In this document: piece by piece, positions 34,433 through 44,200 of the stretch
How the letters are laid out: the number at the start of each line of letters is the position of its first letter
Position numbering within the stretch: position 1 is the stretch's first letter
Origin: JABMOV01 sp964344305
Lineage (GTDB): Bacteria; Fidelibacterota; Marinisomatia; Marinisomatales; JABMOV01
NCBI GenBank assembly: GCA_964344305.1
Contig: CAYFMT010000012.1
Span: 10,083 to 74,082 of the forward strand
Length of the DNA: 64,000 bases
Direction of reading: 5' to 3'
The notes under the pieces: model-generated
What the model was told of the DNA's origin: nothing
The model's input: only the letters and a program-made list of their open reading frames with translations
The model's database searches: none
Program-made: the position numbers and the translations under genes

Positions 34433-35384
34433 GCGTTATTGAATCCACCACCATCTGTATATCTTCCGGCAATGGAGAAGTAAAATGAAGTACTTTGTGT
34501 GTTGTGGGATGTGTAAAGGAAAGTGTATGTGCATGAAGTGCATGTCGTCTCAGTAAATATATCAACTTTTTTAAAAGAATGCCAGTTTCAGGGATAAATC
34601 CTTTAAGACGATTTTCTCCGCCACCATACTTATCATCACATAGTATCGGATGGTTCACTGATGATGCATGTACTCTAATCTGATGTGTTCGCCCTGTTTT
34701 GGGTCTAAATCTTATCAGGGATAAATAACGACTTTCCATTTCCACTTTAAAACCCGTCTCTGCTGTCCGACCATTTTCCTGGGTGGTGTACGCAGTAGGA
34801 TCCGTTCGTTTGCGACCAATTGGTTTTTCAATAACACCTTCCTTTTCTTCCCATACTCCCCACGTGACTCCAATATATTCTTTTTGGACAGTCCTTGATT
34901 CAAACTGGTGTGAAATATGGCGATGAGCGGAATCATTTAATGCAATGACCATAACACCTGAAGTATCCTTATCCAGTCGGTGGACAATACCTGCTCTTGC
35001 AGACCCATTCATCATTGACAGATTGTTAAAATGGTAATGAAGAGCGTGAACAAGCGTACCGGTCGAAACACCTGTACCTGGATGGACCACCAGTCCAGCA
35101 GGTTTCTCGATAACAGCAATATCTTCATCCTGATACAAAATATTTATTGGGATATTTTCACCATGGATATCATTTTCTCTCTCGTTGTTGGTTTCGATTT
35201 CCACCTGGATTGTATCCCCTGATTCAACTGTATAACTGGCTTTAGGAATGTCATTATTGACGAGAATATTACCGGAAAGTATATAGGCCTTTATTCTTGT
35301 GCGAGAAAGATCAGGAAACTCCCTTGCAAGAAATTTATCCAATCGTAAACCGGATTTTTCGACGATCAGTCGTTTAGAGATCAA
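34416..35384 (-). CDS. rluD: Ribosomal large-subunit pseudouridine synthase RluD-like
   Basis: An N-terminal S4 domain (LRLDKFLAREFPDLSRTRIKAYI) is followed by the RluA-family catalytic motif HRLDKDTSGVMV and the RTHQIRVHA segment. The enzyme isomerises uridines in 23S rRNA. Translation must begin at TTG (35384), overlapping lspA by 11 bases. Within the ileS-traR-lspA-rluD-xerC string all starts are close to or overlap the previous stop. Confidence 0.92.
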   Translation of the reverse strand: MISKRLIVEKSGLRLDKFLAREFPDLSRTRIKAYILSGNILVNNDIPKASYTVESGDTIQVEIETNNERENDIHGENIPINILYQDEDIAVIEKPAGLVVHPGTGVSTGTLVHALHYHFNNLSMMNGSARAGIVHRLDKDTSGVMVIALNDSAHRHISHQFESRTVQKEYIGVTWGVWEEKEGVIEKPIGRKRTDPTAYTTQENGRTAETGFKVEMESRYLSLIRFRPKTGRTHQIRVHASSVNHPILCDDKYGGGENRLKGFIPETGILLKKLIYLLRRHALHAHTLSFTHPTTHKVLHFTSPLPEDIQMVVDSITHDARI

Positions 35385-35856
35385 TAACGTCCTGAATTGG
35401 TTTCGATTTTGGTTGAAGAATGATAGAATAAATAAGGAATAATGTCATGCCAACGGTGACACATGAATCTGCAATATTAAAGATATAGAAATGATAGGAA
35501 CCAAAAATGAAATCGAGAAAATCAACCACAGACCGAAATACCAGACGGTCAATAAGGTTTCCAATGGCGCCAGCGAGGATCAATGCGAGACCAAGACGCA
35601 GTGTGACAGCACCCTTTCGCTCTATCCACAAATAGTAAAACAGTACGAATGTCATGATCACAGATGCGGTTGTAAAAATATAAAACCCTCCAGGAAAATT
35701 GATACCAAATGCCATTCCATCATTGGTGATGTAGGTAAGATGAAAAAACCCTTCAATTACAGGGTATGTTTCATACACGTCAAAATTTGATCTAACAAGA
35801 AATTTTGTCCATTGATCCAGGATCACAAGGACAAAAGTGGCGGCAAGGACAATCAT
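35374..35856 (-). CDS. lspA: Lipoprotein signal peptidase (signal peptidase II)
   Basis: The 160-residue membrane protein has four TM helices and both catalytic Asp motifs: GAIGNLIDRLV and FNIADSCVTVG; DQWTKFLV near the N-terminus and NDGMAFG are also conserved. It cleaves prolipoproteins at the lipobox, such as the TlpA-like protein and cyclophilin encoded at 48408 and 51804. The start overlaps the traR-like stop as ATGA. Confidence 0.95.
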   Translation of the reverse strand: MIVLAATFVLVILDQWTKFLVRSNFDVYETYPVIEGFFHLTYITNDGMAFGINFPGGFYIFTTASVIMTFVLFYYLWIERKGAVTLRLGLALILAGAIGNLIDRLVFRSVVDFLDFIFGSYHFYIFNIADSCVTVGMTLFLIYSIILQPKSKPIQDVIDL

Positions 35857-36281
35857 AACAGATTGAGTTTATCCCGCTCCTTTACTGCAACACATTTGGA
35901 TGCATTTGGGACTTCCATTAATCGTTCTGCCGGGATGAGAGGACAGGTATCGCAGAGATTCTTCGGTTCTTCTGCACATTCAGTGCAAATACCAAATGTT
36001 CCTTCCTCGATACGTTCTAGCGCCAGCTGTAGATTACGAAAGTGGTTATTTTCGCGTGTCATGAGTAAATAATTTTTTTCCCTCTCATGAGAATCTGTCC
36101 CGGCATCTGCCATGTGTAGACTGTAAATTGAATCTGGAGACATACTGCTGCCAGTAGGACCGGTATTACTAATACCATCCTTTATTTCCCCTACATCTCG
36201 GGCAACCTTATCCATTTTCTCAATAATGGATTTTTTAAACTTTGCCAATTCTGCTTTTGTATATTTCATCTTTTTGGCCAT
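35853..36281 (-). CDS. DksA/TraR-type zinc-finger protein with altered finger
   Basis: The 142-residue protein has the coiled N-terminal part and an FGICTECAEE finger start as in DksA/TraR, which bind RNA polymerase. The usual CX2C-X17-CX2C is changed. C99 and C102 are present, but an insertion brings an extra CDTC (C110, C113). After the conserved IPAERLMEVPNASKC (C130) the fourth expected Cys is Val133. It may therefore bind zinc with a different cysteine set. GAGAGG lies before the ATG; ileS is directly upstream, an arrangement common in Bacteroidetes-like genomes. Confidence 0.82.
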   Translation of the reverse strand: MAKKMKYTKAELAKFKKSIIEKMDKVARDVGEIKDGISNTGPTGSSMSPDSIYSLHMADAGTDSHEREKNYLLMTRENNHFRNLQLALERIEEGTFGICTECAEEPKNLCDTCPLIPAERLMEVPNASKCVAVKERDKLNLL

Positions 36282-36283
36282 GA

Positions 36284-39200
36284 TTACCTCTCAGTCACAT
36301 TATGGCGTTTAATTCCAATGCTAAATGTATTATCTCGCACGGTTATTTCCTTTGAAAACTCTCCCGATTGGCTACTGGTGATCACTTCTACCGCCAGTGT
36401 CTCATTGCAAAAATACTCTGAAAAAGTGTCCATGGCTTGTTGAAGTGTATCAGGAAAAACCGCAAATACTTTGATTCGATCCTCTACGGCAAATCCAGCT
36501 TCTTTACGCAACATCTGTACATGTCGAATGATATCACGCACCATCCCCTCTTGCAATAATTCGTCAGAAATCTCTGTCGTGATTCCTATGGTCAATCCCT
36601 CACCTTCTGAGGATGTATAACCTTCTTTTGAAATCATCTCCACAAGGAAATGCTCAGCGGTAAGATTAATAACATTATTTTGAACCTCCAAAGAATATTC
36701 ACCTTTTTCGTCTAATTTTGATACGATATACTCCGGATCTTCTTCTAAAATATGGCTTCGTATTTCAGGCAAGCTTTTACCATAACTACCACCAATAACC
36801 GGTAGATTAGGTTTTACAGAATAACCAACAAGCTGGGATGCTGTTTGGCAGCGTTCAATGGACTTAACATTTAATTCATCCATGATCACATCCCGATAAT
36901 TTTCAAAAAATTCAGCTACACCGTCATCATCTGTTACATATGCAAGGGTCTGAAGTGGCTGACGAATTTTCAAACTGGCCTTATTTCTGGAAGATCGACC
37001 CAATTCAACTGCTTTTTTTAATGCATCCACCTGTCGCACAAGTTTATTATTAATCCGGGATACATCTGCCGAAGGGAAGTCGCATAAATGAATACTTTCA
37101 GGTGAATCTGGATTCACATTTCTTACCAGATTCTGGTACATGTTTTCTGTAACAAATGGAAGTACAGGTGCAAGAAGTTTGATGGTATTCAGCAACACAT
37201 GGTACAAGGTACAGTAAGCTGCTTGTTTATCCCCATCATCCTCACTCTTCCAAAAACGCCGTCTATTGCGGCGAATATACCAGTTGGATAGATCATCCAG
37301 GAATCGTTCCAGTTTCTTCATGAATTTATCTGCCTGAAACTGTTCAAAACCTTTTCGAGATTCAAGGATTAGTGAATTCAACTTGGATAATATCCATTCA
37401 TCTAGAACAGATAAATCCTGGTCTTCCAGTTTTGCTGAATTTGGATCAAATTCATCCAATGCAGCGTAGGTTGTGAAGAATGAATATGTGTTCCAGAGAG
37501 TAATGAGCTTTTTCCTGACTTCGTTGGCATGATGGTAGCCAAAAAGCAAATTATGCTCGACATTCTGTATGGCATACATCCACCTCATTACATCCACACC
37601 CATTTCCTCTGCAGCATCATCAAACCAAATAGCATTTCCCCAGGATTTGTGCATGTCCCGACCTGTTTCATCTTTCACCAGTGCGTGACCAAGTAATGTT
37701 TTAAATGGTGCTTTGCCTTCCAGCATGGCACTCATGGCCAGCAATGAATAAAACCAGTTTCTAAACTGACCCGGAAAACACTCCGTGATGAAATCAGCTG
37801 GAAACCACTTTGACCAGTAGTCCTTATCGGAAATATACCCCATAGTCGAGTAGGGAACGATTCCCGCGTCCAACCAGGGATTACCTACATCTTTGATACG
37901 CGTACCAATAAGCCCTGACTCAGGATGACGAATTTTTACTCCATCAATCCATGGACGGTGCGGGCTATGACCATCAAACTCTTCCCACCCTTCTACAGCC
38001 AGTTCCTTCAACTCTTCTCTGGAACCAATCACATAAAAACTATTGTCCTCAAATACCCAGATAGGAAGTGCAAGACCCCAGAATCGTTTCTTGGATATCA
38101 TCCAATCGCCCATGTTATCAAGCCATTCATGTTCACGATCCTGTCCCCAGGTAGGTTTCCATTCAATATCATCTACAATATTCTTAATTTTTTGTCGCCA
38201 ATCCATATTGATATACCATTCATCCACAATGCGGAAAACCAGTTCATCACCGGACCGCCAGCAATGGGGATAAATGTGGGGATATTGCTCTACATGGACC
38301 AGCAGGTGTCTCTTCTTTAGATCATCAATAATCTCATCCTTGGTGGATTCATCTGTAGCACTTTTACCTGTGAGCCAATCAAATCCTTCAATATAGTTGG
38401 ATTCATCATCGAGTGGTGCAATATCCACGAGACCCAGTTTTTGTCCTATTTGATTATCTATATCACCACAACCAGGTGCAATATGCACAATACCGGTACC
38501 CTCTCCTGCCACAACAATATCGTTTCCTTCATTGTCTTTTCCACCATCAATCACTCTATGGCAATCAATTCCTCGTATCCCGTTCTTCTTCAGGTCTTCC
38601 TTGACGAATGGATATCCGCCGGGTTCAGATTGGGCTGGAAGATAATCGAATGGTCCTTCATATTCCCAGCCAACCATATCAGAACCTTTCATGGTTCTTT
38701 CTATGGTGTACCCACCATGTTCTTTAAATACCTGTTCTATGGTTTTCAGCTTTGGAACACCCTCAACCCAGTTCTTCTTCTCTTTGTATTGCTTTTCAAG
38801 ACGCTGGTAAGTCAGGTTTTCCTTTGCAAAATAATATGTAGACCCATCTGAGGCCTTTAGACCTACATAGTCAAGGTTTACATTGACGGCTGCAGCAACA
38901 TTTGATGTAAGGGTCCATGGTGTGGTGGTCCATACAAGTAGGTACTCATTTTCTTTGCCCTTTAATGGGAACCGAACAAAAACTGCGTCATGGGCCACCA
39001 ATTTCCTACCCTCTATTATCTCCATCTGTGAATAGGAAGTTCCAGATCGGCCACTCCATGGGACCACATCAGTGCCTCTATAAATTTTACCTTCATCAAA
39101 CAGCTTTTTTAGAAACGCCCATATGGTATAGTTATTCTCATCGGACATGGTAAAATAGGAATTATCCCAGTCCATCCAATAACCCAACCGCTTGGATTGC

Positions 39201-39601
39201 TCTGTCTGAATATTCGAATATTTTATTACACGTTCTTTGCAAAGATTCACAAACTTCTCTATACCATATTCTTCTACATCTCTTTTTGTTGTGAAATTGA
39301 GTTCTTTTTCGACTTCTACCTCGACCCACAATCCCTGACAATCAAAGCCATTCTGGTACCGCAATTCATATCCATCCATCGCCTTGTACCGTTGATACAT
39401 ATCCTTTAGGGTCCTGCCCCATGCATGATGAACACCCATTGGATTGTTCGCAGTGATAGGTCCATCGAGGAAACTCCATCGGGGTTTACCTTCATTTGCC
39501 TTGACACGTTTAGTAAATATATCATTCTTCGACCAGAAGTCGAGTATATCATGCTCAAGTGCAATGAAATCAACTTTCGGGTCTACTTTTTTAATGGCCA
39601 T
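36284..39601 (-). CDS. ileS: Isoleucyl-tRNA synthetase with divergent signature motifs
   Basis: The 1105-residue enzyme charges tRNA-Ile. The domain order is catalytic Rossmann domain, editing CP1 insert (TTTPWTLTSN, 225-234), stem-contact and anticodon domains. The class I HIGH motif reads GVHHAWGR (56-63), and the KMSKS loop reads DMHKSWGN (649-656). Both are far from the textbook forms but placed correctly. The divergence fits a separate bacterial IleRS branch and not a broken gene, because the whole frame is intact. Length is slightly above the E. coli enzyme. Confidence 0.93.
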   Translation of the reverse strand: MAIKKVDPKVDFIALEHDILDFWSKNDIFTKRVKANEGKPRWSFLDGPITANNPMGVHHAWGRTLKDMYQRYKAMDGYELRYQNGFDCQGLWVEVEVEKELNFTTKRDVEEYGIEKFVNLCKERVIKYSNIQTEQSKRLGYWMDWDNSYFTMSDENNYTIWAFLKKLFDEGKIYRGTDVVPWSGRSGTSYSQMEIIEGRKLVAHDAVFVRFPLKGKENEYLLVWTTTPWTLTSNVAAAVNVNLDYVGLKASDGSTYYFAKENLTYQRLEKQYKEKKNWVEGVPKLKTIEQVFKEHGGYTIERTMKGSDMVGWEYEGPFDYLPAQSEPGGYPFVKEDLKKNGIRGIDCHRVIDGGKDNEGNDIVVAGEGTGIVHIAPGCGDIDNQIGQKLGLVDIAPLDDESNYIEGFDWLTGKSATDESTKDEIIDDLKKRHLLVHVEQYPHIYPHCWRSGDELVFRIVDEWYINMDWRQKIKNIVDDIEWKPTWGQDREHEWLDNMGDWMISKKRFWGLALPIWVFEDNSFYVIGSREELKELAVEGWEEFDGHSPHRPWIDGVKIRHPESGLIGTRIKDVGNPWLDAGIVPYSTMGYISDKDYWSKWFPADFITECFPGQFRNWFYSLLAMSAMLEGKAPFKTLLGHALVKDETGRDMHKSWGNAIWFDDAAEEMGVDVMRWMYAIQNVEHNLLFGYHHANEVRKKLITLWNTYSFFTTYAALDEFDPNSAKLEDQDLSVLDEWILSKLNSLILESRKGFEQFQADKFMKKLERFLDDLSNWYIRRNRRRFWKSEDDGDKQAAYCTLYHVLLNTIKLLAPVLPFVTENMYQNLVRNVNPDSPESIHLCDFPSADVSRINNKLVRQVDALKKAVELGRSSRNKASLKIRQPLQTLAYVTDDDGVAEFFENYRDVIMDELNVKSIERCQTASQLVGYSVKPNLPVIGGSYGKSLPEIRSHILEEDPEYIVSKLDEKGEYSLEVQNNVINLTAEHFLVEMISKEGYTSSEGEGLTIGITTEISDELLQEGMVRDIIRHVQMLRKEAGFAVEDRIKVFAVFPDTLQQAMDTFSEYFCNETLAVEVITSSQSGEFSKEITVRDNTFSIGIKRHNVTER

Positions 39602-39687
39602 AGGGTTTGTATTCCGGAATATGTATTCGTTTTAAGACCTTGAAATTAGCTTTTTCCAATTCTGATTCCAATGGACTCTGATATACA

Positions 39688-39715
39688 AAAAAGTCCCCGA
39701 AATCGGGGACTTTTT
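39688..39715 (-). terminator. Rho-independent terminator after the HtrA gene
   Basis: AAAAAGTCCCCGA (39688-39700) pairs perfectly with TCGGGGACTTTTT (39703-39715) around 2 bases; A and T runs on both sides allow function in both directions. Confidence 0.93.
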
Positions 39716-39734
39716 GTCTTCATATAGTTCTGAT

Positions 39735-41111
39735 TTATCGTTCAACAGCATAGAACCGCGAGATACCATCCCGTTTTACCAATAGCAAAACAGTATCATC
39801 TTTTTCTGCGGTTTTAATAAGGGACCTGAATTCCTTCACGGATGAAACATCCTTTTTTCCAATCCTGGAGATGACATCCCCTACCATAATCCCTGCTTCC
39901 TCTGCGTGACTTCCACGAGCAACATCCGTAACAACCACACCTTTATCATCCGGTTCCAGGTTATAGTGTTCAGCAATGTCTGGGGATATATCCTGAACCT
40001 GCATACCGAAATTCTGTGCTTCGGATCGAGTGGTGGCAAGAATTTGAGGTTCATTTTCCAGTTCTTCCAGGGTGACATACACCGTTTTCTTTCTACCATC
40101 CCTGAAAACAACCACTTTTGATTTCGTTCCGGGATCAGTGGAGGAAACGATATTTTTTAGATGAGATGGGTCCTTCACATCAATTCCTTCAAATTCTATA
40201 ATAACATCACCTTTTTTCACTCCTGCCTTTTCTGCAGGACTGTCATCAATTATATCATTTACAAGAGCCCCATCCATGAAATCAAGATCAAGGCCTTTTG
40301 CCATCTTCTGGTCAATGGGCTGTATATAGACTCCCAGCCATGCCCGAACCACATATCCATGGTGAATCAGATCATCCATGACTTTCTTTGCCATATTGGA
40401 TGGAATAGCAAACCCAACTCCTCTATTCGCCCGTTCAGTACCTCCGGTGGCAATGGCTGTGTTAATACCAATTAACTCACCCTTCATATTTAATAAAGCG
40501 CCACCGCTATTACCCGGGTTGATGGCTGCATCCGTCTGGATAAAGTTTTCATAATTCTGATTGGAGATAATGTTGCTTCTGCCAAGTGCACTTACTATAC
40601 CAGCTGTTACGGTGTGACTCAGGTTTGACGAAAATGGACTACCAACTGCAAGTACCCACTCGCCAACCCTTACATTATCAGAATTGCCTAACCTCAACTC
40701 ATGCAGATCACTTGATGCAATTTGAAGCACGGCAAGATCTGTTTTTGGATCCGTTCCGATTATATCTGCTTTTATTTCACGCTTATCAATGAGGACAACA
40801 ACAATTTCATCTGCTCCATCAACAACATGATTGTTCGTTAAAATATATCCATTTTTTCTGTCAACAATTACGCCGGACCCAAGGGCGTTGGTATTATACT
40901 CCTGTGGGAAATCAAAGAAGGGGAACATTCTTCGATCAAACTGGGAATGAAATTCGTTCATCTTAACCGTTTTCTCAGTTTTGATTGTCACAACAGCAGG
41001 ATTCGCCGTTTCAGCCACGTCTGCAAATACGTTGCTGAATTGATCAACAATTGGGTTTTGTGCATATAATAAGCCGGCTAAAAACACACCGATTATTATC
41101 CTATTTCTCAT
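39735..41111 (-). CDS. degP: Periplasmic serine protease of the DegP/HtrA family
   Basis: The ATG at 41111 has GGAG 6 bases upstream and is preferred over a TTG two codons earlier. A signal peptide (about 1-19 up to AQN) precedes a trypsin-like domain with His in TNNHVVDG, Asp in DPKTDLAVLQ and Ser in NPGNSGGALLN. Two PDZ domains follow (about 260-355 and 370-455). The role is quality control of envelope proteins. A Phe/Met-rich loop (RRMFPFFDFP) matches the LA loop of the family. Confidence 0.94.
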   Translation of the reverse strand: MRNRIIIGVFLAGLLYAQNPIVDQFSNVFADVAETANPAVVTIKTEKTVKMNEFHSQFDRRMFPFFDFPQEYNTNALGSGVIVDRKNGYILTNNHVVDGADEIVVVLIDKREIKADIIGTDPKTDLAVLQIASSDLHELRLGNSDNVRVGEWVLAVGSPFSSNLSHTVTAGIVSALGRSNIISNQNYENFIQTDAAINPGNSGGALLNMKGELIGINTAIATGGTERANRGVGFAIPSNMAKKVMDDLIHHGYVVRAWLGVYIQPIDQKMAKGLDLDFMDGALVNDIIDDSPAEKAGVKKGDVIIEFEGIDVKDPSHLKNIVSSTDPGTKSKVVVFRDGRKKTVYVTLEELENEPQILATTRSEAQNFGMQVQDISPDIAEHYNLEPDDKGVVVTDVARGSHAEEAGIMVGDVISRIGKKDVSSVKEFRSLIKTAEKDDTVLLLVKRDGISRFYAVER

Positions 41112-41190
41112 GAGCAACTCCAGATTAATGCTTTTTGAAAATTTAAACAGTAGGGATACGAAACAATTGCCGCAGGGTTCCTTTTAAAAT

Positions 41191-41226
41191 AAAACAGTCC
41201 CGATGAAATCACCGGGACTGTTTTTT
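41191..41226 (-). terminator. Terminator after the 1310-residue secreted protein gene
   Basis: AAAACAGTCCCG (41191-41202) pairs with CGGGACTGTTTT (41213-41224) around a 10-base loop, with T-rich flanks on both strands. Confidence 0.9.
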
Positions 41227-41248
41227 ATCTAGTTATACTGGTAAGGGA

Positions 41249-44200
41249 TTACTTCAGCAATACCATTTTCTTCATGGCATGGAAGGATCCTGTATCGATC
41301 GTGTAGAGATACATACCTGAAGCTACAGGTGTGCCTGTCTCATTCAATCCATCCCACATTACTGAATGGAATCCAGCTTCCATTTGTTCAGAAACCAGCG
41401 TTCTAACTTCCTGACCCATTAGATTGTATACAGTGAGTGTAACGTCACTTGCATCCAGAAGATCAAATTTGATCTCTGTTGTGGGGTTGAATGGGTTTGG
41501 ATAGTTCTGATGGAGAGCATATGAACCAGGAACGACTTCAACATCAAGTGAAGTAGATTTTTCATTCACAGGAATCATTTCTCCAGCAGGTCCTGCTAAC
41601 ATTGAATTATTCAATGTAATGGATACAGCTTCGCCTGTGCTTCCAACCATTTCAAATGGAATATTCAGGATTTTCTCAGAGGAAATATCCAGAGATCCAC
41701 CACCAATATTTGCAACGATAACATTCAGTTTACCTGTCTCTTTTTCACTGGAAGTGATAATGACATTATCCTGAGTTCTCATCAATTGAGGTGTTTTCAG
41801 GGAAACCTGAGATGCATCATAATCAATAGTGAATTGAAGTCCGCGTACTGTGCCATCGTATTGAAGATCCAGTGTCAGTGTGGACTCATTGCTGGCCAGC
41901 AACTGAAGTGATGCAAGCGCATCAGGATCAAATGCCATGAATCGTCCGGCACCGCCATAGATCTCATCAATCATCATGACCAGGTCAGCCACATTGATGG
42001 CACCATCCATGTTATAGTCGCAGTTTCTGAATTGATCTTCAGTAGGCACTGTTATTTCAAGAATGAAGTCTACAACAGCCACAACGTCGTTCAAATCCAC
42101 ATCACTGTCAAAGTCAGCATCACCGGATTTAAATGGTACTGCACAACCTTCTGGTGAAGGTTTGGATTCCAATGTACCATAGTTATCTGTTTCCCAGATA
42201 GCTTTCACATAGAAGCAGTACTCAACATAGTTCATTTCAACACCGACGGTACCTGTTGTGTCATCACCGCTGTATGTTGTGAGAACAAGTGTATCGCCTT
42301 CAGCTCTCATCTGGTATACATTGTATCCGACAAGGCTATCGGTTCTTGCTGTGTTAACAACATTTAAGCTTGAGGTAGCAACCCTGTATTCCGAAGATTC
42401 CATTGATTCTACAACTTCTTCGATATGATTGTCGTTACCGGTAATCATCTCAGAAATGAGTGCATAATCAGTTCCTGACGTTCTGCCGGAATTTCTTGCT
42501 GTCAATCTAACGGCGCTGTTATCACCATCATGACCACCGAAACCAGATGTCATAGGACCAGAAAAGACAGCATCATCTTCAACGGTAAAATAGTATATGG
42601 TTGCAAAATCAAAGAAATTGAACCATGCATTGAACTCAAAGAAACCGCCTCCGCAGCTACCACCATCACTGGCAAGTTCAACTTCACCTTCCTCAGCAAA
42701 CCAGTTACCCATTGGGGTACCATCAACTATAAGGAATCCATCCTCAGTAAATTCAACAGCAACGGATCCGGGTGCACCGGTGCAACCCCAATCAAAATTC
42801 AGCTGCCAGGTTCCGGTCAGGTCTACAGCAACGGATTCACAGGGTTTATTCCATACAAGGTCCACTGCTTCATCAGCACCATAGGCCATGACACCACATG
42901 GAATATCCAATGCGGGTTGAAGTACAAGGTCTTGTACTGTTGGATCTGGACCGGCAATCACTTCAATTTCTTCTTCGGTGAACTCAAAATTAGCTCTTTC
43001 AGCTTTTACGGTATACATTCCGGGATCAAGATTCCATAGGAAGTAGTATCCATCTGCTCCAGTCGTATCAGACACACCACCGGCACGTACGACTGCACTG
43101 TCTAGCGGATCACCATTTGGATCCAATACATAACCGGCAACATCACCAAACAGGTATTGAGGTGTAGCCAATACGGATACCGTATCACTGGAATAGTTCG
43201 GGAAATGCCGTGCAGCAACACCCAATTCATATTCCTGAAGGTTGGTTAATCCGTCGAACAACCACATCATGGATGGGGTTGGTACATTGTTCTGCAACAC
43301 ACCATCCAGGAATACATTGTATCCCATGAAGTCATATTCATTGAAGGAAGTTTCATTCATTATAAATGTACCAGAAGTATCGTTAGGCGGATCACCCCAA
43401 GTATCAGCTGATAGTGTCCAACCAAATGTTTGTGGTCCACTTACTCCTTCAGCAATAGATACATTTACAAAGAATTCTATATCAGCATATTGTTCGCCTA
43501 ATTGATCATCTGCAAAATCACCCCAGCTAACAGTAACACCATCACCTGTTTCACCATTGTAAACCAGCCCACCAATATCTGTTGCACTATTTACTGTAAA
43601 GCCTGCTGGGAATGTTACTGTTGCGCCATCAAGCCAATCAGCATCAGATGACTCATAATCTAACCAAAATTCTAAATCCATGGTCGCACCACCAAGATAT
43701 TCACTGACTGCTGAAATACTTGAGTTTGCAATCTCGCGTCCTGTGGATGCATCCAATAATCCAATATTATCAACATACCACTGGTCAATCTCAAAGGAGT
43801 CATCACCGTAAGCTTTGAATCTGATTTGGGTAGTTCCACTCACGTCTGTGACCGTATGAGAGTAACTCGCCCAATTGATATCAGCCGTATTCGAATAATC
43901 CGCTAATACAACCCAGGCACCATCAACCCAGAGTTCCACGGATAAATGTTCAGTGCCGGTATTTCCAAAATCATTGAGGTACATATCATAAATGACTTCA
44001 ACATCTGTTGTGTCACCAACAGGGAGCGCCATTGAGTAAAGGCTATACTCATAGAAATCCTGGGAAGGACTCCAGTTAAATCTTGCGCTGGGTTCAGGAT
44101 TTCCAGTGAATTCGTAAATGGACCAGTTTTCACCTTCCCACGTCCACAACGCCGCCAAATCTGCAATATCAAATGTTTCTACATATCCTAAGCCGACCTG

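Noticed and set aside
42530..43039. 169-codon + strand frame inside the large secreted protein gene
   Set aside because: Antisense shadow of an intact 1310-residue gene with a signal peptide and clear domains.
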